This document shows positions 35,799 to 44,962 of a DNA stretch of 64,000 nucleotides, piece after piece. The stretch is from CAZCVI01 sp964502145 (GTDB lineage: Bacteria; Acidobacteriota; Aminicenantia; UBA2199). The stretch is taken from positions 40,034 to 104,033 of the forward strand of contig CAZCVI010000015.1 of NCBI GenBank assembly GCA_964502145.1. The letters are read 5' to 3'. Numbering within the stretch: the first letter of the stretch is position 1; every line of letters begins with the position of its first letter. A program made the translations under genes and the position numbers. The notes beneath the pieces were generated by a model. The model did not search any database and was not told the origin of the DNA. It saw nothing but the letters and a program-made list of their open reading frames with translations.

Positions 35799-36284
35799 GT
35801 TGTGAAATACCGTTCGTTTATCCACTTTCATGCCGTTTCTCAAGGCTACCTTTTGCGAGGGAACATTATTTATATGGATGATGGAAACAATCGTTTCTGC
35901 CAAGTTGTGGGAAAAAGCAAAATCTTTACAGGTTTGAGCTGCTTCTGTCGCATACCCATTGCCCCAATACCGGGGCAGAAAATGATATCCGATCTCCAAT
36001 TCTTCTTGTTCATCCACTACCTGGGGCAACATCCCGCACTGCCCCACAAATTCCCCCGACTTTTTTAACTCTACCGCACAGAGCCCCATTCCGCTGGTTT
36101 TATAACGATTATACTGTCGCAGAAACCAATTCCGACAGTATTCTTCTAAATCTTCTTTGATAAATAAGTACCGGATCGCCTCAGGAAAATTAAGAAACTC
36201 CAAATGATATTTTATATCCCCATCATTCAAACTGCGGAACCGAAGCCTCTGGCTGGTATGGTTTTCTAAATAAATCGTTTGCAT
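35736..36284 (-). CDS. GNAT N-acetyltransferase (RimJ/RimL-like)
   Basis: 182 residues. The acetyl-CoA binding region is visible as LPRYWGNGYATEAAQ, with the C-terminal NVPSQKVALRNGMK segment. Such enzymes acetylate N-termini of ribosomal proteins or small amines; the substrate is not predictable here. It starts 7 bp after the upstream gene stop, so the two are one transcript. Its 3' end is overlapped by the truncated ATPase frame. Confidence 0.85.
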   Translation of the reverse strand: MQTIYLENHTSQRLRFRSLNDGDIKYHLEFLNFPEAIRYLFIKEDLEEYCRNWFLRQYNRYKTSGMGLCAVELKKSGEFVGQCGMLPQVVDEQEELEIGYHFLPRYWGNGYATEAAQTCKDFAFSHNLAETIVSIIHINNVPSQKVALRNGMKVDKRTVFHNLPVDVYRITRAEWEKERGLV

Positions 36285-36291
36285 TCTTTTC

Positions 36292-37059
36292 TTATATTAG
36301 TTTTTTCTTTTTTCCCGCGTTCTTCTTACTGCCGTCTTTTTTCTTTTTTTCCCATTGATGCAAGGAACTTAAAAGAAGTATCAGGATTTCAAAGGGGAAT
36401 TCGCGTCTGTATTCGTTTCTGATTTCCAACAGCAGCGCTTCCAGATGGTCTAATTCCCGCGAATCTTCCTCCAGCACATCCCGCATATGATCCACTGCTT
36501 CCAAGCTTTTATGCAATGCCTTATAAACCACCTGCGAAGTCAGATAGGCGTCGGCCAGATGAAAATCCTCCTCTTCTATGACAAAATGGCAAAGAGACAT
36601 TAGCGTTCGTTGCACTTTAACCGGCAGGATAGTCGCATAACTGCCCAGATCCGTGGCTGCATCATCCAGTCTGGATAACACTAAAAATGCGGGCGAATAG
36701 GATTTTAAAAAAGCCATGGTCTCTTCCATATAATCCTTGGCAAACTGATAAGAGGGCTTCTTATCAACCTCTTCCCGGATTTTTTGATACTCCAATTCAA
36801 ACTCATCACCGTCCGGCGGGAACACAATAGCCTCATCTTCCATAATCGTCTGTAATAGACTCGCCGTTTTATGCAGGTTTTCTTCCAAAACCTCTGCCCA
36901 CGGCTTCCCTTCTAGCTCGAACCGGGCCTCCTCCTGATAAACCGGGCACTCAGGAGAAAAATCACACTTATCGCAGCGATAATCACAATAATTATATAAA
37001 TCATAGGTGATATCGTCTACTTTATGAATGTCCTCTTTATTCTTGTCATCTTTCTTCAT
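36292..37059 (-). CDS. Hypothetical protein with N-terminal cysteine cluster
   Basis: 255 residues, family not recognised. A compact Cys set (YCDYRCDKCDFSPECPVY) near residues 28-45 could bind zinc or an iron-sulfur cluster. The rest is acidic and alpha-helical and ends in a Lys-rich tail. It has a TTGCAA / 17 nt / TAAAAT promoter with a six-base gap to the ATG and no Shine-Dalgarno, and is followed by the GNAT gene. Confidence 0.7.
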   Translation of the reverse strand: MKKDDKNKEDIHKVDDITYDLYNYCDYRCDKCDFSPECPVYQEEARFELEGKPWAEVLEENLHKTASLLQTIMEDEAIVFPPDGDEFELEYQKIREEVDKKPSYQFAKDYMEETMAFLKSYSPAFLVLSRLDDAATDLGSYATILPVKVQRTLMSLCHFVIEEEDFHLADAYLTSQVVYKALHKSLEAVDHMRDVLEEDSRELDHLEALLLEIRNEYRREFPFEILILLLSSLHQWEKKKKDGSKKNAGKKKKLI

Positions 37060-37065
37060 AGTCCA

Positions 37066-37094
37066 ATTTTAACGCCAACGTCAAAATTTTGCAA
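37066..37094 (-). promoter_or_regulatory. Leaderless-type promoter of the cysteine-cluster gene
   Basis: Minus strand: TTGCAA (37089-37094), 17-nt spacer, TAAAAT (37066-37071), six bases, ATG at 37059. Divergent from the tatD promoter only a few bases away. Confidence 0.7.
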
Positions 37095-37099
37095 GGGTT

Positions 37100-37128
37100 T
37101 TGAAAATTAATGAAAAATGCACTATAAT
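37100..37128 (+). promoter_or_regulatory. Promoter of the tatD-tcdA operon
   Basis: TTGAAA, 17-nt spacer, TATAAT. Transcription would start near 37135 and the ~205-nt leader would contain the 9-nt-repeat hairpin at 37156-37244. Confidence 0.7.
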
Positions 37129-37155
37129 AGATGGACTGGATTCACCGTCAAGTTA

Positions 37156-37244
37156 ATGGGAAGAATGGGAAATATGGGAAGTATGGGAATTATGGGATAA
37201 ACAGAAATATTCCCATGCTTCCCATACTTCCCATATTTCCCATT
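37156..37244. repeat. 9-nt-period inverted repeat (TGGGAA core) in the tatD leader
   Basis: Five units ATGGGANNN in exact 9-nt steps (37156-37200), an 8-base loop, then four complementary units NTTCCCATN (37209-37244). Same architecture as the TCCAG elements but a different core. As RNA it would be a long, register-tolerant hairpin upstream of tatD. Confidence 0.9.
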
Positions 37245-37341
37245 ACTCACGTAACTCCCACTTGCTTTTATGATACTCTCAAAGACCTGATGGTGAATCC
37301 AGGTGTATTAAAAATAATCAAAGAACGTTAAAGGATAAATC

Positions 37342-38157
37342 ATGGCCCTATTCGACACCCACTGTCATTTGCAGGCTGAACGGATACACCAGTCACTGGA
37401 CAGCATACTAGATAATGCCTTTCAAGCCGCTGTTAGCCGTATGGTGTGCTGCGGCAGCACTGCTGAAGATTGGCCAGAAGTCAGGGATATCGCTCTTCGC
37501 TATCCACAGGTTTTACCTGCCTTTGGCCTCCATCCTTTTTATGTGGACCTTGCCCCCAACAACTGGCTCACGTCCCTCAAAGAATACCTGCAACATATTC
37601 CTTCATTGGTAGGTGAAATCGGCCTCGATTTAATGCTGGCTAAAAGCAGTATCACAAATCAATTGTGCGCCTTCGAATCCCAATTAGCCCTGGCTATAGA
37701 ACTAAAACGCCCGGTTTGCATCCACTGCCTCAACGCATGGCACTACCTTCTGCCCATCCTAAACACTTATCAACACCCGCAAGTCCCCATTCAAATCCAC
37801 TCCTACAGTGGCGGCCCCAAACTGGTGGATCAATTACTAAACCTCAACTGTTACTTCTCCTTCTCCTGCTCCCTAACGCGTACCAAAAACCATAAAGCCC
37901 ACCAAGCCATCCAAATCATTCCGATTAATCGCATCTTAATTGAAACCGATGCCCCGGACATTCCCCCCGAACAAAATGGCAAAGTCGATTTTTCTATCCC
38001 CAATGAACCCGCCAACCTCCGCCTCGTCTTAAATAAAGCCGCTAGTCTATTAAACATGGACACTACCCTCTTGGAAACCCAACTCTGGCAAAACACCCTC
38101 ACCTTCCTCAGCCTTTTGGTTCCTTCCTGTCCAGATAGTCCAGAATGCCCAGTATGA
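37342..38157 (+). CDS. tatD: TatD family metal-dependent deoxyribonuclease/hydrolase
   Basis: 271 residues, TIM-barrel metallohydrolase. Metal ligands visible: DTHCHL at the N-terminus, VGEIGLD, HCLNAW and ETDAPD. TatD proteins act as 3'-5' exonucleases in DNA repair and turnover. AAAGGA lies seven bases before the ATG. The last nine residues (CPDSPECPV) are encoded by three 9-nt GTCCAG-type repeat units (38129-38155), so the repeat supplies the C-terminus and nearly the stop codon. Confidence 0.9.
   Translation: MALFDTHCHLQAERIHQSLDSILDNAFQAAVSRMVCCGSTAEDWPEVRDIALRYPQVLPAFGLHPFYVDLAPNNWLTSLKEYLQHIPSLVGEIGLDLMLAKSSITNQLCAFESQLALAIELKRPVCIHCLNAWHYLLPILNTYQHPQVPIQIHSYSGGPKLVDQLLNLNCYFSFSCSLTRTKNHKAHQAIQIIPINRILIETDAPDIPPEQNGKVDFSIPNEPANLRLVLNKAASLLNMDTTLLETQLWQNTLTFLSLLVPSCPDSPECPV
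38129..38155 (+). repeat. Three 9-nt TCCAG units inside the end of tatD
   Basis: GTCCAGATA, GTCCAGAAT, GCCCAGTAT in exact 9-nt steps. They read in frame as Pro-Asp-Ser-Pro-Glu-Cys-Pro and abut the tatD stop and tcdA start. Same units as in the elements at 56090 and 63755. Confidence 0.85.
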
Positions 38158-38891
38158 TCACCATGATCCCCGAACAATTTAAACGTACCGCATTACTTCT
38201 CGGCGACAGCCAATTTGAAAAACTCCAGCACTCTCATGTGACCGTCATTGGTTTAGGTGCAGTCGGTTACCACGCCGCAGAGGCCATGGTCCGTTACGGT
38301 ATTGGGAAAATCCGGCTGGTAGATTTTGACACTATACGGGAAAGTAATTTTAATCGACAACTCCTGGCCCTCCAATCCACCTTGGGGCAATCCAAAGTGA
38401 AAGTCGCCCAAAGTAGACTTTTAGATATTAATCCACAACTGGAAACCGAGATTTTCGAAACCTTTTTCCACCAGGACAGTTACCATGAAATATTTAAAAA
38501 TCCCACCCACATTGTCGTTGATGCCATTGATAGTTTCGCTCCCAAAGTCAAACTACTGGAAATGCTCACCCAGCACCATATCCCCGTCATATCCAGCATG
38601 GGCGCCGCCTTAAAAACCGATCCCTCTGCCATTCGTAGCGGTGATATCTCCGAAACCCATACCTGCCCCCTGGCCTCCCGCATCCGCAAACAATTACGTA
38701 AATCCAACATTCACACCGGCATACGTTGTGTTTACTCCATTGAACCTCCCATCCCCACCCCAATCCCCCCAGAGGAAAAAGAATACTATGAACGAGGTAG
38801 AAAACGAGCCCCGGTCGGTAGTATTTCCTTTATCACTGGCATCTTCGGTTACACTATCGCTGCAGAAGTATTTAAACACCTCACCCGCTAA
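38154..38891 (+). CDS. tcdA: tRNA threonylcarbamoyladenosine dehydratase (TcdA/CsdL-like)
   Basis: 245-residue E1-like enzyme that uses ATP to cyclise t6A37 in tRNA to ct6A. Signatures: FKRTALLLGD start, nucleotide loop VIGLGAVGYHAAE, VDFDTIRESNFNRQLLA with the Arg finger, and the VGSISFITGIFGY segment. The ATG at 38154 overlaps the tatD stop by four bases (ATGA), implying coupling. This is the housekeeping relative of the E1 domain embedded in the NRPS. Confidence 0.88.
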   Translation: MITMIPEQFKRTALLLGDSQFEKLQHSHVTVIGLGAVGYHAAEAMVRYGIGKIRLVDFDTIRESNFNRQLLALQSTLGQSKVKVAQSRLLDINPQLETEIFETFFHQDSYHEIFKNPTHIVVDAIDSFAPKVKLLEMLTQHHIPVISSMGAALKTDPSAIRSGDISETHTCPLASRIRKQLRKSNIHTGIRCVYSIEPPIPTPIPPEEKEYYERGRKRAPVGSISFITGIFGYTIAAEVFKHLTR

Positions 38892-38916
38892 AAACATATT
38901 TCATTTTTTCTTCCCA

Positions 38917-38961
38917 CATCGTCCATATCGTCCACATCGTCCATATTGTCCATATTGTCCA
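38917..38961. repeat. 9-nt tandem array (TCGTCCA/TTGTCCA core), one arm
   Basis: Five exact 9-nt steps: CATCGTCCA, TATCGTCCA, CATCGTCCA, TATTGTCCA, TATTGTCCA. It lies just after the tcdA stop with no facing arm, so it is a half-element. Confidence 0.85.
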
Positions 38962-39005
38962 CTTGGTTTTTAAAATCTGACCGCAAATTTATCGCCATCA
39001 TGGGC

Positions 39006-39034
39006 TTGCAAAATAATTTAAAATAATGTATAAA
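39006..39034 (+). promoter_or_regulatory. Promoter of the acyl-CoA ligase gene, leaderless configuration
   Basis: TTGCAA, 17-nt spacer, TATAAA (39029-39034), six bases, ATG at 39041. No Shine-Dalgarno. Confidence 0.7.
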
Positions 39035-39040
39035 TATCCA

Positions 39041-40798
39041 ATGGAAAATGAAATCAAATTTTCGAAAACGTTAGCGGATTTTTTAGCCGAAGATAAAAGT
39101 AAATTACCCGACACCCTATTTGCCATCTTAGAAGACTGTGCTAATAAATACAGTGACTTACCCGCACTCAGCAAAGCCTTCGAAACCCCCATCACCTACA
39201 AAGAATTTTTATCCCGGGCCATACACCTTTCCGAACTCTTAACCCAACGGGGTATCATCAAGGGCGACCGCGTCGCCATCCTGGGCGAAAATAGCCCCAA
39301 CTGGGTCATCAGTTACTTCGCTATTGTCCGCATTGGTGCCATTGCCGTTCCCATCCTCCCTGAATTCCCAGAATCCGATATCCTGCACATTCTTAATGAC
39401 TCCGAGTCTAAGATTCTTTTCACCACCCAAAAACAATTGGAAAAACTCGCCAGTCTTGGCAACAACCGCCTCACTTATATCATGATGATGGACGATATCG
39501 ACAGTCCAAGCCACAATGACATCAAACTGGAATCACTATCTTCTATTTTCGAAAGAGCCATTGATTTCTTTAAAAAAATTCCCAACACTCTTGGGCTTTT
39601 TTCCCGTATCGTCGAAGAAGATGATGTTGCATCCATTATCTATACTTCTGGTACGTCTGGCAATTCCAAGGCTGTGATGTTGACCCATGGCAACTTTATC
39701 GCTAACCTCGCCGGGATTAATACCGTCATGGACTTCGGCGCTACAGATGTATTCCTGTCGATATTACCGTTATCCCATAGCTATGAATTCACCATTGGCT
39801 TGTTACTCCCATTAATTAACAGCGCCCGCATTGTCTACCTCACCAAACCGCCCACCCCGCGTCTATTGGAAGAGGTCTGCAAGGTAGAAAAACCCACGGC
39901 CATTTGTTCAGTTCCCCTGATCATGGAAAAAATATTCAAGAAAAAAGTCTCCGCCGCGTTGGAAAAAAATTGGGCCATCAAATTAATCGCCCAAATTCCC
40001 GGCGTCAAACATAAAATATATAAAAAAATCAATCGCAAATTAATGCAATTCTTCGGTGGTAGACTGCGTGTTATGGCTATCGGGGGTGCAGCCATTAACA
40101 GCGAAGCCGAGAAGTTTCTCCGCACCGCTGGATTTCCATACCTCATTGGCTACGGACTGACCGAAACATCCCCTCTCTTAGCCGGTGGTCCACTCTTGGA
40201 TAAAACCATCAAAACCACATCTACTGGCAAGGTGTGTCCCTGCTCCCAAATTAAGATCATGGCCCCGGACCCCAAAACTGGCATCGGCGAAATCTACGCC
40301 AAAGGCCCCAATGTCATGAAAGGTTACTACAAAAATCCGCAACTCACCGCCGAGGTACTGGATGATCAAGGCTGGTTCAAAACCGGTGATCTCGGATATT
40401 TCGATAAATATGACAACCTCTATATCAAAGGTCGCTCCAAAAATATAATCCTCATGTCCAACGGTGAAAACATCTACCCCGAAGCCATCGAAGAAAAACT
40501 GAACTCCTGCTTCCATGTGATGGAATCACTGGTATTGGAAAACAACAATCTTTTAGAAGCATGGGTATACCTGGACTACGAATTGATCGATGATAAAACC
40601 CGGGGCAAAACCGATCCCCAACGCCTAAACTATATCCGCGAAGTCCTGGCCCAGATAAAAGAAGAAGTTAATGAACAACTCTCCTCCTTTGCCAAACTAT
40701 CCCGGATCATCGAACAAAAAGAACCCTTTGTCAAAACCGCCACCCATAAAATAAAACGCTACCTCTATACCCACCCGGAAAAAAAAGACAAGAAGTAG
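39041..40798 (+). CDS. Long-chain acyl-CoA synthetase (AMP-forming ligase)
   Basis: 585 residues of the ANL superfamily, closest in style to FadD/long-chain acyl-CoA ligases. P-loop IIYTSGTSGNSKAVML, YGLTETSPL, WFKTGDLGYFD and KGRSKNIILMSNGENI are present, with a Lys near the C-terminus (KTATHKIKR). It activates a fatty or other carboxylic acid for CoA transfer; chain length cannot be read. ATG 39041 was chosen because the -10 box ends seven bases before it; an ATG at 39026 would lie upstream of the -10 box. Confidence 0.88.
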   Translation: MENEIKFSKTLADFLAEDKSKLPDTLFAILEDCANKYSDLPALSKAFETPITYKEFLSRAIHLSELLTQRGIIKGDRVAILGENSPNWVISYFAIVRIGAIAVPILPEFPESDILHILNDSESKILFTTQKQLEKLASLGNNRLTYIMMMDDIDSPSHNDIKLESLSSIFERAIDFFKKIPNTLGLFSRIVEEDDVASIIYTSGTSGNSKAVMLTHGNFIANLAGINTVMDFGATDVFLSILPLSHSYEFTIGLLLPLINSARIVYLTKPPTPRLLEEVCKVEKPTAICSVPLIMEKIFKKKVSAALEKNWAIKLIAQIPGVKHKIYKKINRKLMQFFGGRLRVMAIGGAAINSEAEKFLRTAGFPYLIGYGLTETSPLLAGGPLLDKTIKTTSTGKVCPCSQIKIMAPDPKTGIGEIYAKGPNVMKGYYKNPQLTAEVLDDQGWFKTGDLGYFDKYDNLYIKGRSKNIILMSNGENIYPEAIEEKLNSCFHVMESLVLENNNLLEAWVYLDYELIDDKTRGKTDPQRLNYIREVLAQIKEEVNEQLSSFAKLSRIIEQKEPFVKTATHKIKRYLYTHPEKKDKK

Positions 40799-40815
40799 AA
40801 AAAAAATAAATATAT

Positions 40816-40844
40816 TTGAATTTTAGATGGTAAACAGTTATAAT
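40816..40844 (+). promoter_or_regulatory. Promoter of the HDOD gene
   Basis: TTGAAT, 17-nt spacer, TATAAT; predicted leader of about 80 nt ending in AAAGGAG before the HDOD ATG. Confidence 0.65.
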
Positions 40845-40929
40845 AAAAAATTGGTAAAGTTGAAATAAGGCAACTTGATAAATTGCCTGAAAAAGACCCA
40901 GAATACTAAATCCAAAGGAGTATGAACGT

Positions 40930-41811
40930 ATGGCTGATGACAGAGAGAAAGTTCTTAATTATCTTTTCAGGCAACAATTACCCACTCTTCCCACCATATT
41001 CACCGAGTTCAACGCGTTGATACGTAGTCCCTATGTCTCAAATCTCAAGGTATCCGAAATAATTAAAAAAGATCAGGCTATGGTAGTAAAAATCCTCAAA
41101 CTCAGTAACTCTGCCATGTATGGCAAAAGACAAGAGATCAGGAATCTGACCAATGCCGTAACTTACCTGGGATTGGAGACACTGAAAAATATTATTCTGC
41201 AAATCTCACTGGTGCGGATGTTCGATTTTAAGGAGAACAAAATCCCAGACTTCCAACCGGCCTCATTCTGGCAGCATTCTATTGCCGCCGCGTATTTTTC
41301 CAGTCTGATGGAGAAGAAATTACGCCTGCCCCACGATGAGAATTTTTATATCGGGGGACTGCTCCACGATATTGGGAAAGTATTAATTTACCAATTCTAC
41401 CCCGATAAATTCGAGGATATCGTGCTCATGCAGATAGACGAAGCGGTGCCGGATTATGAAGCAGAGCGAAAAATTCTGGGCGTGGACCATGCCGAAATTG
41501 GCGGCGCACTGGCAGAAAGATGGAAGTTTGATAAAGCTATTATCAATGCTATTGAATACCATCACTCCATGCTCAAGTCACGCAGTAGCATCCTGACCGC
41601 TGTCGTGAATATTTCCAATCTTTTTTCCAAAAAAGCCGGACTGTGCTTCCCATGGGATGATAAATCTTTCGACATTACCAAGTCTCCTGGCTGGGAAATG
41701 CTCAAGGATATGGGCAAGACCAACTTCAATGTCGACGATATCATTTTACAACTGTCGGAAGAATCCCCCATCGTCAAAGAAGCCGTGGATACACTCTTAA
41801 AAGTGGCTTAA
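40930..41811 (+). CDS. HDOD domain signalling protein
   Basis: 293 residues. HDOD is a degenerate HD fold used in signalling, often alongside two-component or c-di-GMP systems. Visible: VKILKLSNSAMYG, the retained HDIGK (GGLLHDIGKVLI), DHAEIGGALAERW and IEYHHS. Since several HD residues persist, catalytic activity cannot be excluded. ATG with AAAGGAG nine bases upstream. Followed after 44 bp by an unknown gene in the same direction. Confidence 0.85.
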   Translation: MADDREKVLNYLFRQQLPTLPTIFTEFNALIRSPYVSNLKVSEIIKKDQAMVVKILKLSNSAMYGKRQEIRNLTNAVTYLGLETLKNIILQISLVRMFDFKENKIPDFQPASFWQHSIAAAYFSSLMEKKLRLPHDENFYIGGLLHDIGKVLIYQFYPDKFEDIVLMQIDEAVPDYEAERKILGVDHAEIGGALAERWKFDKAIINAIEYHHSMLKSRSSILTAVVNISNLFSKKAGLCFPWDDKSFDITKSPGWEMLKDMGKTNFNVDDIILQLSEESPIVKEAVDTLLKVA

Positions 41812-41855
41812 GTTTTGAATAGCCAGACCATTGTGCCCGATACAGAAGACCAATA

Positions 41856-42578
41856 ATGAATAATAAAGAAAACGCCGATATCCAAGAAAAATACAAGGAA
41901 TTCATTCCTCAAAAACGCTTTACAGAATTGGTCCGCTTGATGAATAGGTCGCAAGTCCCACCCGCCGAGTACATTGTCCGCATGGGCTATAAATCCTATC
42001 TCGAAGAACCCCAGGGGAAAAAGGTCAAGCTCTTTTTTATCATGAAATTAAAAGAAATTACCCATATCCCCCCGACAAAAGATATCCTAAAAACCGCGTG
42101 CGCCATCTCCCTGGAAGCAGATACGCCCGAGGTTCTGGAATCGCTGATCAGACGACTGGAAATCGATAAAAGCATCATCAAAGAATTGGAATCCCTGCTA
42201 CAAAAGACCTATATACAATATGTGGCTGAAGGAAAATTTGTCGATATCTCAAAGCTGATTGAAGTGACCGGCATCCCCCCCCAGGAAGAGATCATCCATA
42301 AAGGCTACAGGAGTTACCTGGAAGAGAGTAAATTTATCAGCTTCTCCGGTCTGTTAAAGCGTACCGGTATACAACCTGACGAAAAGATGGTTGAGGAAAT
42401 ATACCTTCATTATCATGGTCAATACATGCTGGCTCTAAATAAAAGGGACGAAGCAACTGCTAAATTCTGGTTGGATCGGTTCAAGAAAATGCAACGGGTC
42501 ACCAAAATCCCCCCAAAAAATCCCGCCTTTACAGAACTCCTAAACGAAGACAACGCAACGTCATCGGAAGAAACATAG
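41856..42578 (+). CDS. Hypothetical alpha-helical repeat protein
   Basis: 240 residues, no family recognised. A motif recurs at about residues 20-50, 128-156 and 158-190: a helix ending L-x-x-T/S-x-[IV]-x-P-x-x-x-[IM], then [GI]-Y-x-x-Y-L-E-E (for example TGIPPQEEIIHKGYRSYLEE). This suggests a solenoid of helical hairpins for protein binding. Probably co-transcribed with the HDOD gene and may be its partner. Confidence 0.65.
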   Translation: MNNKENADIQEKYKEFIPQKRFTELVRLMNRSQVPPAEYIVRMGYKSYLEEPQGKKVKLFFIMKLKEITHIPPTKDILKTACAISLEADTPEVLESLIRRLEIDKSIIKELESLLQKTYIQYVAEGKFVDISKLIEVTGIPPQEEIIHKGYRSYLEESKFISFSGLLKRTGIQPDEKMVEEIYLHYHGQYMLALNKRDEATAKFWLDRFKKMQRVTKIPPKNPAFTELLNEDNATSSEET

Positions 42579-42628
42579 AGAAAGTAAAAAGTAATCATTA
42601 AAAACAGTGTTGCCCGACGGACGAATTA

Positions 42629-44767
42629 TTAGTGTCTTGTTATTCTTCCCTGATTTTTTTGGGTCAGCGGGAGTCCATTGCGAATCAACAAGGGTACAAT
42701 ATCTGGTTCACTGCCCCTGAATCGCTTATAAAGCGTCATCGGGTCAACCGAGCCGCCTTTTTCCAAGATATTAGTACGAAAAGCCCGGGCTACCTCGGGG
42801 TGGAAGAGTCCTTTTTCTTTGAACGCTTCAAACGCATCAGCATCCAGAACTTCGGCCCAGATATAACTGTAATATCCCGCCGCGTAACCACCGCCGAAAA
42901 TGTGCCCGAAATTCGTACTTCTATATCTTACCACGATCTGGGGAATCAAACCGATCCGGTTCAATGAAGCCTCTTCAAATTTTTTCACCGATACCGTAAC
43001 CGGTTCTTCCACGGTATGCCAATCCATATCCAGAAAGGAAGCAGCCAGGTATTCCACACTGGCAAAACCATGGTTAAAATGGCGAATCTCCTCTATTTTT
43101 TCAATCAATTTTTGCGGGATCACTTCCTCTGTTTGGTAATGCTGGGCAAAGACCTTTAACACTGCCGGTTCCACCGCCCAGTTTTCCATGATCTGGGAAG
43201 GCAGTTCCACGAAATCTGGCGGCACAGCCGTACCGGACAGCCGTTCATAGGTGCATTGGGAAAGCAAACCATGCAATCCATGACCAAATTCATGGAACAG
43301 GGTTTTTACCTCTTCAAGATTCAACAGCGAGGGTTTATGTTTCGTGGGTTTAGGAAAATTAAGGCTATTGGATACCACCGGGTGTACCCGTTCCCTATCC
43401 TTGTAAGCTTGTTTTCGCAACGAGTCCATCCAGGCGCCATGTTGTTTGCCAGCGCGGGCGAAAAAATCAAAGAAGAGGATGCCCACGTGAGTACCGTTTG
43501 CTTCCAGCACCTCGAAAACCTGCACATCTTTATGGAACTTGGGAATATCGTACCGCTCGATAAATTGTAAACCATACAGTTGTTTGGCCACATAAAATGC
43601 GCCGTCCCTGACATGTTCCAATTGAAAGTAGCGGCGCAACGTGTGATCGTTGAGATTGTATCTTAATTTTTTCAATTTTTCCGTATAATACCACCAATCC
43701 CAGGGATGCAGTTTAAAATCGCCCCCGGCCAGATCAATCACCGCTTGTAGTGTACGGGCCTCTTTTTTAGCCAATTTCAGGGAGGGTTTCCACAGTCTAG
43801 CCAATAAATTATAAACCGTTTTGGCATCCCAGGCCATGTTCCGTTCCAGCAAGTATTCCGCGTGATTGGCATAATCCAACAGGTTGGCTTTTTTCGCCCG
43901 TAGTCCGATAATTTTCAGCAGGATATGATTATTATCGAATTCATTGCCATTATTACAGCGGTTGATATAGGCGTTAAAAATCTTTTTCCGCAGGTGCCTT
44001 TTCTCCGAGTATTGCAAAAAAGGGATCATGCTGGGGCTGTGTAATGTGAATACCCATTTTCCCCGGAGATTTAATTTTTCCGCCGTTTCAGCCGCCGCGT
44101 GACGCACCGCTTTGGGCAAACCTTCCAGGTCATCCGGATTCTTGATTACCAGTTTGAAGTTATTTGTCTCATTGACAATATTCGTTTCATAATCCACTGA
44201 AAGGCGCGACAACTCCTGGTTGATTTTTCTTAACCGGGCCTGTTTTTCAGGGCTCAGGTCCGCGCCGCCACGGAAAAATTCCTTATAATAATCTTCCAGC
44301 AGCATCGCCTGTTCTTCCGTTAAGGTGAATTGATTTTTCTTGCTATAGACCGTTTTAATTCGTTCGAACAGTTTCGCATTTAAAAGCAGATCATCCTGTT
44401 GCGTGGACAATAAGAGAGATGCTTCTTGGGCGATTTTTTGCATCCGTTCATTGCTGTGAGCTGCCAGCAGCACATCAAACACTATTTTTACTTCCTTCAA
44501 TAACGCCCCGCTATATTCCAGTGCTTCTACTGTATTGACAAAGTCCGGTGGTTCTGGATTATTAACAATCCTTGCGATCTCTTTTTTCTGCCGTTTGATC
44601 CCTTCCTTAAAGGCCGGGATATAATGCCAGGGTTTGATCCGGTTAAAAGGAGGAATATCATAGGGCGTATTATAGGGAATAAAAAAAGGATTCCCCCCGC
44701 CGGACACTTTCATTTCCGGCTCCGCAGGGCAAGCATTTGATAATTTTTCAGCGCCCAATAGGTCCAT
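42629..44767 (-). CDS. M3 family oligopeptidase / peptidyl-dipeptidase
   Basis: 712-residue zinc metallopeptidase of the thimet-oligopeptidase/Dcp group. The zinc motif is LFHEFGHGLHGLL, with the third Glu ligand expected in the ENWAVEP segment just downstream. No signal peptide, so probably cytoplasmic, finishing peptides imported after extracellular digestion. AGGAGGG precedes the ATG. No partner gene; convergent with the HDOD pair. Confidence 0.92.
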   Translation of the reverse strand: MDLLGAEKLSNACPAEPEMKVSGGGNPFFIPYNTPYDIPPFNRIKPWHYIPAFKEGIKRQKKEIARIVNNPEPPDFVNTVEALEYSGALLKEVKIVFDVLLAAHSNERMQKIAQEASLLLSTQQDDLLLNAKLFERIKTVYSKKNQFTLTEEQAMLLEDYYKEFFRGGADLSPEKQARLRKINQELSRLSVDYETNIVNETNNFKLVIKNPDDLEGLPKAVRHAAAETAEKLNLRGKWVFTLHSPSMIPFLQYSEKRHLRKKIFNAYINRCNNGNEFDNNHILLKIIGLRAKKANLLDYANHAEYLLERNMAWDAKTVYNLLARLWKPSLKLAKKEARTLQAVIDLAGGDFKLHPWDWWYYTEKLKKLRYNLNDHTLRRYFQLEHVRDGAFYVAKQLYGLQFIERYDIPKFHKDVQVFEVLEANGTHVGILFFDFFARAGKQHGAWMDSLRKQAYKDRERVHPVVSNSLNFPKPTKHKPSLLNLEEVKTLFHEFGHGLHGLLSQCTYERLSGTAVPPDFVELPSQIMENWAVEPAVLKVFAQHYQTEEVIPQKLIEKIEEIRHFNHGFASVEYLAASFLDMDWHTVEEPVTVSVKKFEEASLNRIGLIPQIVVRYRSTNFGHIFGGGYAAGYYSYIWAEVLDADAFEAFKEKGLFHPEVARAFRTNILEKGGSVDPMTLYKRFRGSEPDIVPLLIRNGLPLTQKNQGRITRH

Positions 44768-44938
44768 ATTCCCTCCTGGGACAGAACCATTCTGTTTTTA
44801 TTAATCTAATAATCTATCATCTTTCGTTAAAATAGTATTATACAATACTATATATACACTTTTCTACATAAAAATTCAAAAAAAGATTTAAGAATCACTG
44901 GACTGTCAGGAAGGGCTTGTACAATACTGGAATTCGCC

Positions 44939-44954
44939 AAACGTTATAACGTTT
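44939..44954. promoter_or_regulatory. Perfect 16-bp palindrome, likely operator of the Fic gene
   Basis: AAACGTTATAACGTTT reads identically on both strands and ends eight bases before the -35 box of the fic promoter. The Fic protein has its own N-terminal DNA-binding domain, so autoregulation is plausible. Confidence 0.55.
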
Positions 44955-44962
44955 CATTATTT

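Noticed and set aside
37156..37244. CRISPR-like array
   Set aside because: Units are 9 nt with no spacers and the two halves are inverted, so this is a hairpin array.
37131..37331. 66-codon frame starting just after the tatD promoter
   Set aside because: It is almost entirely the 9-nt repeat hairpin read through; no sign of coding.
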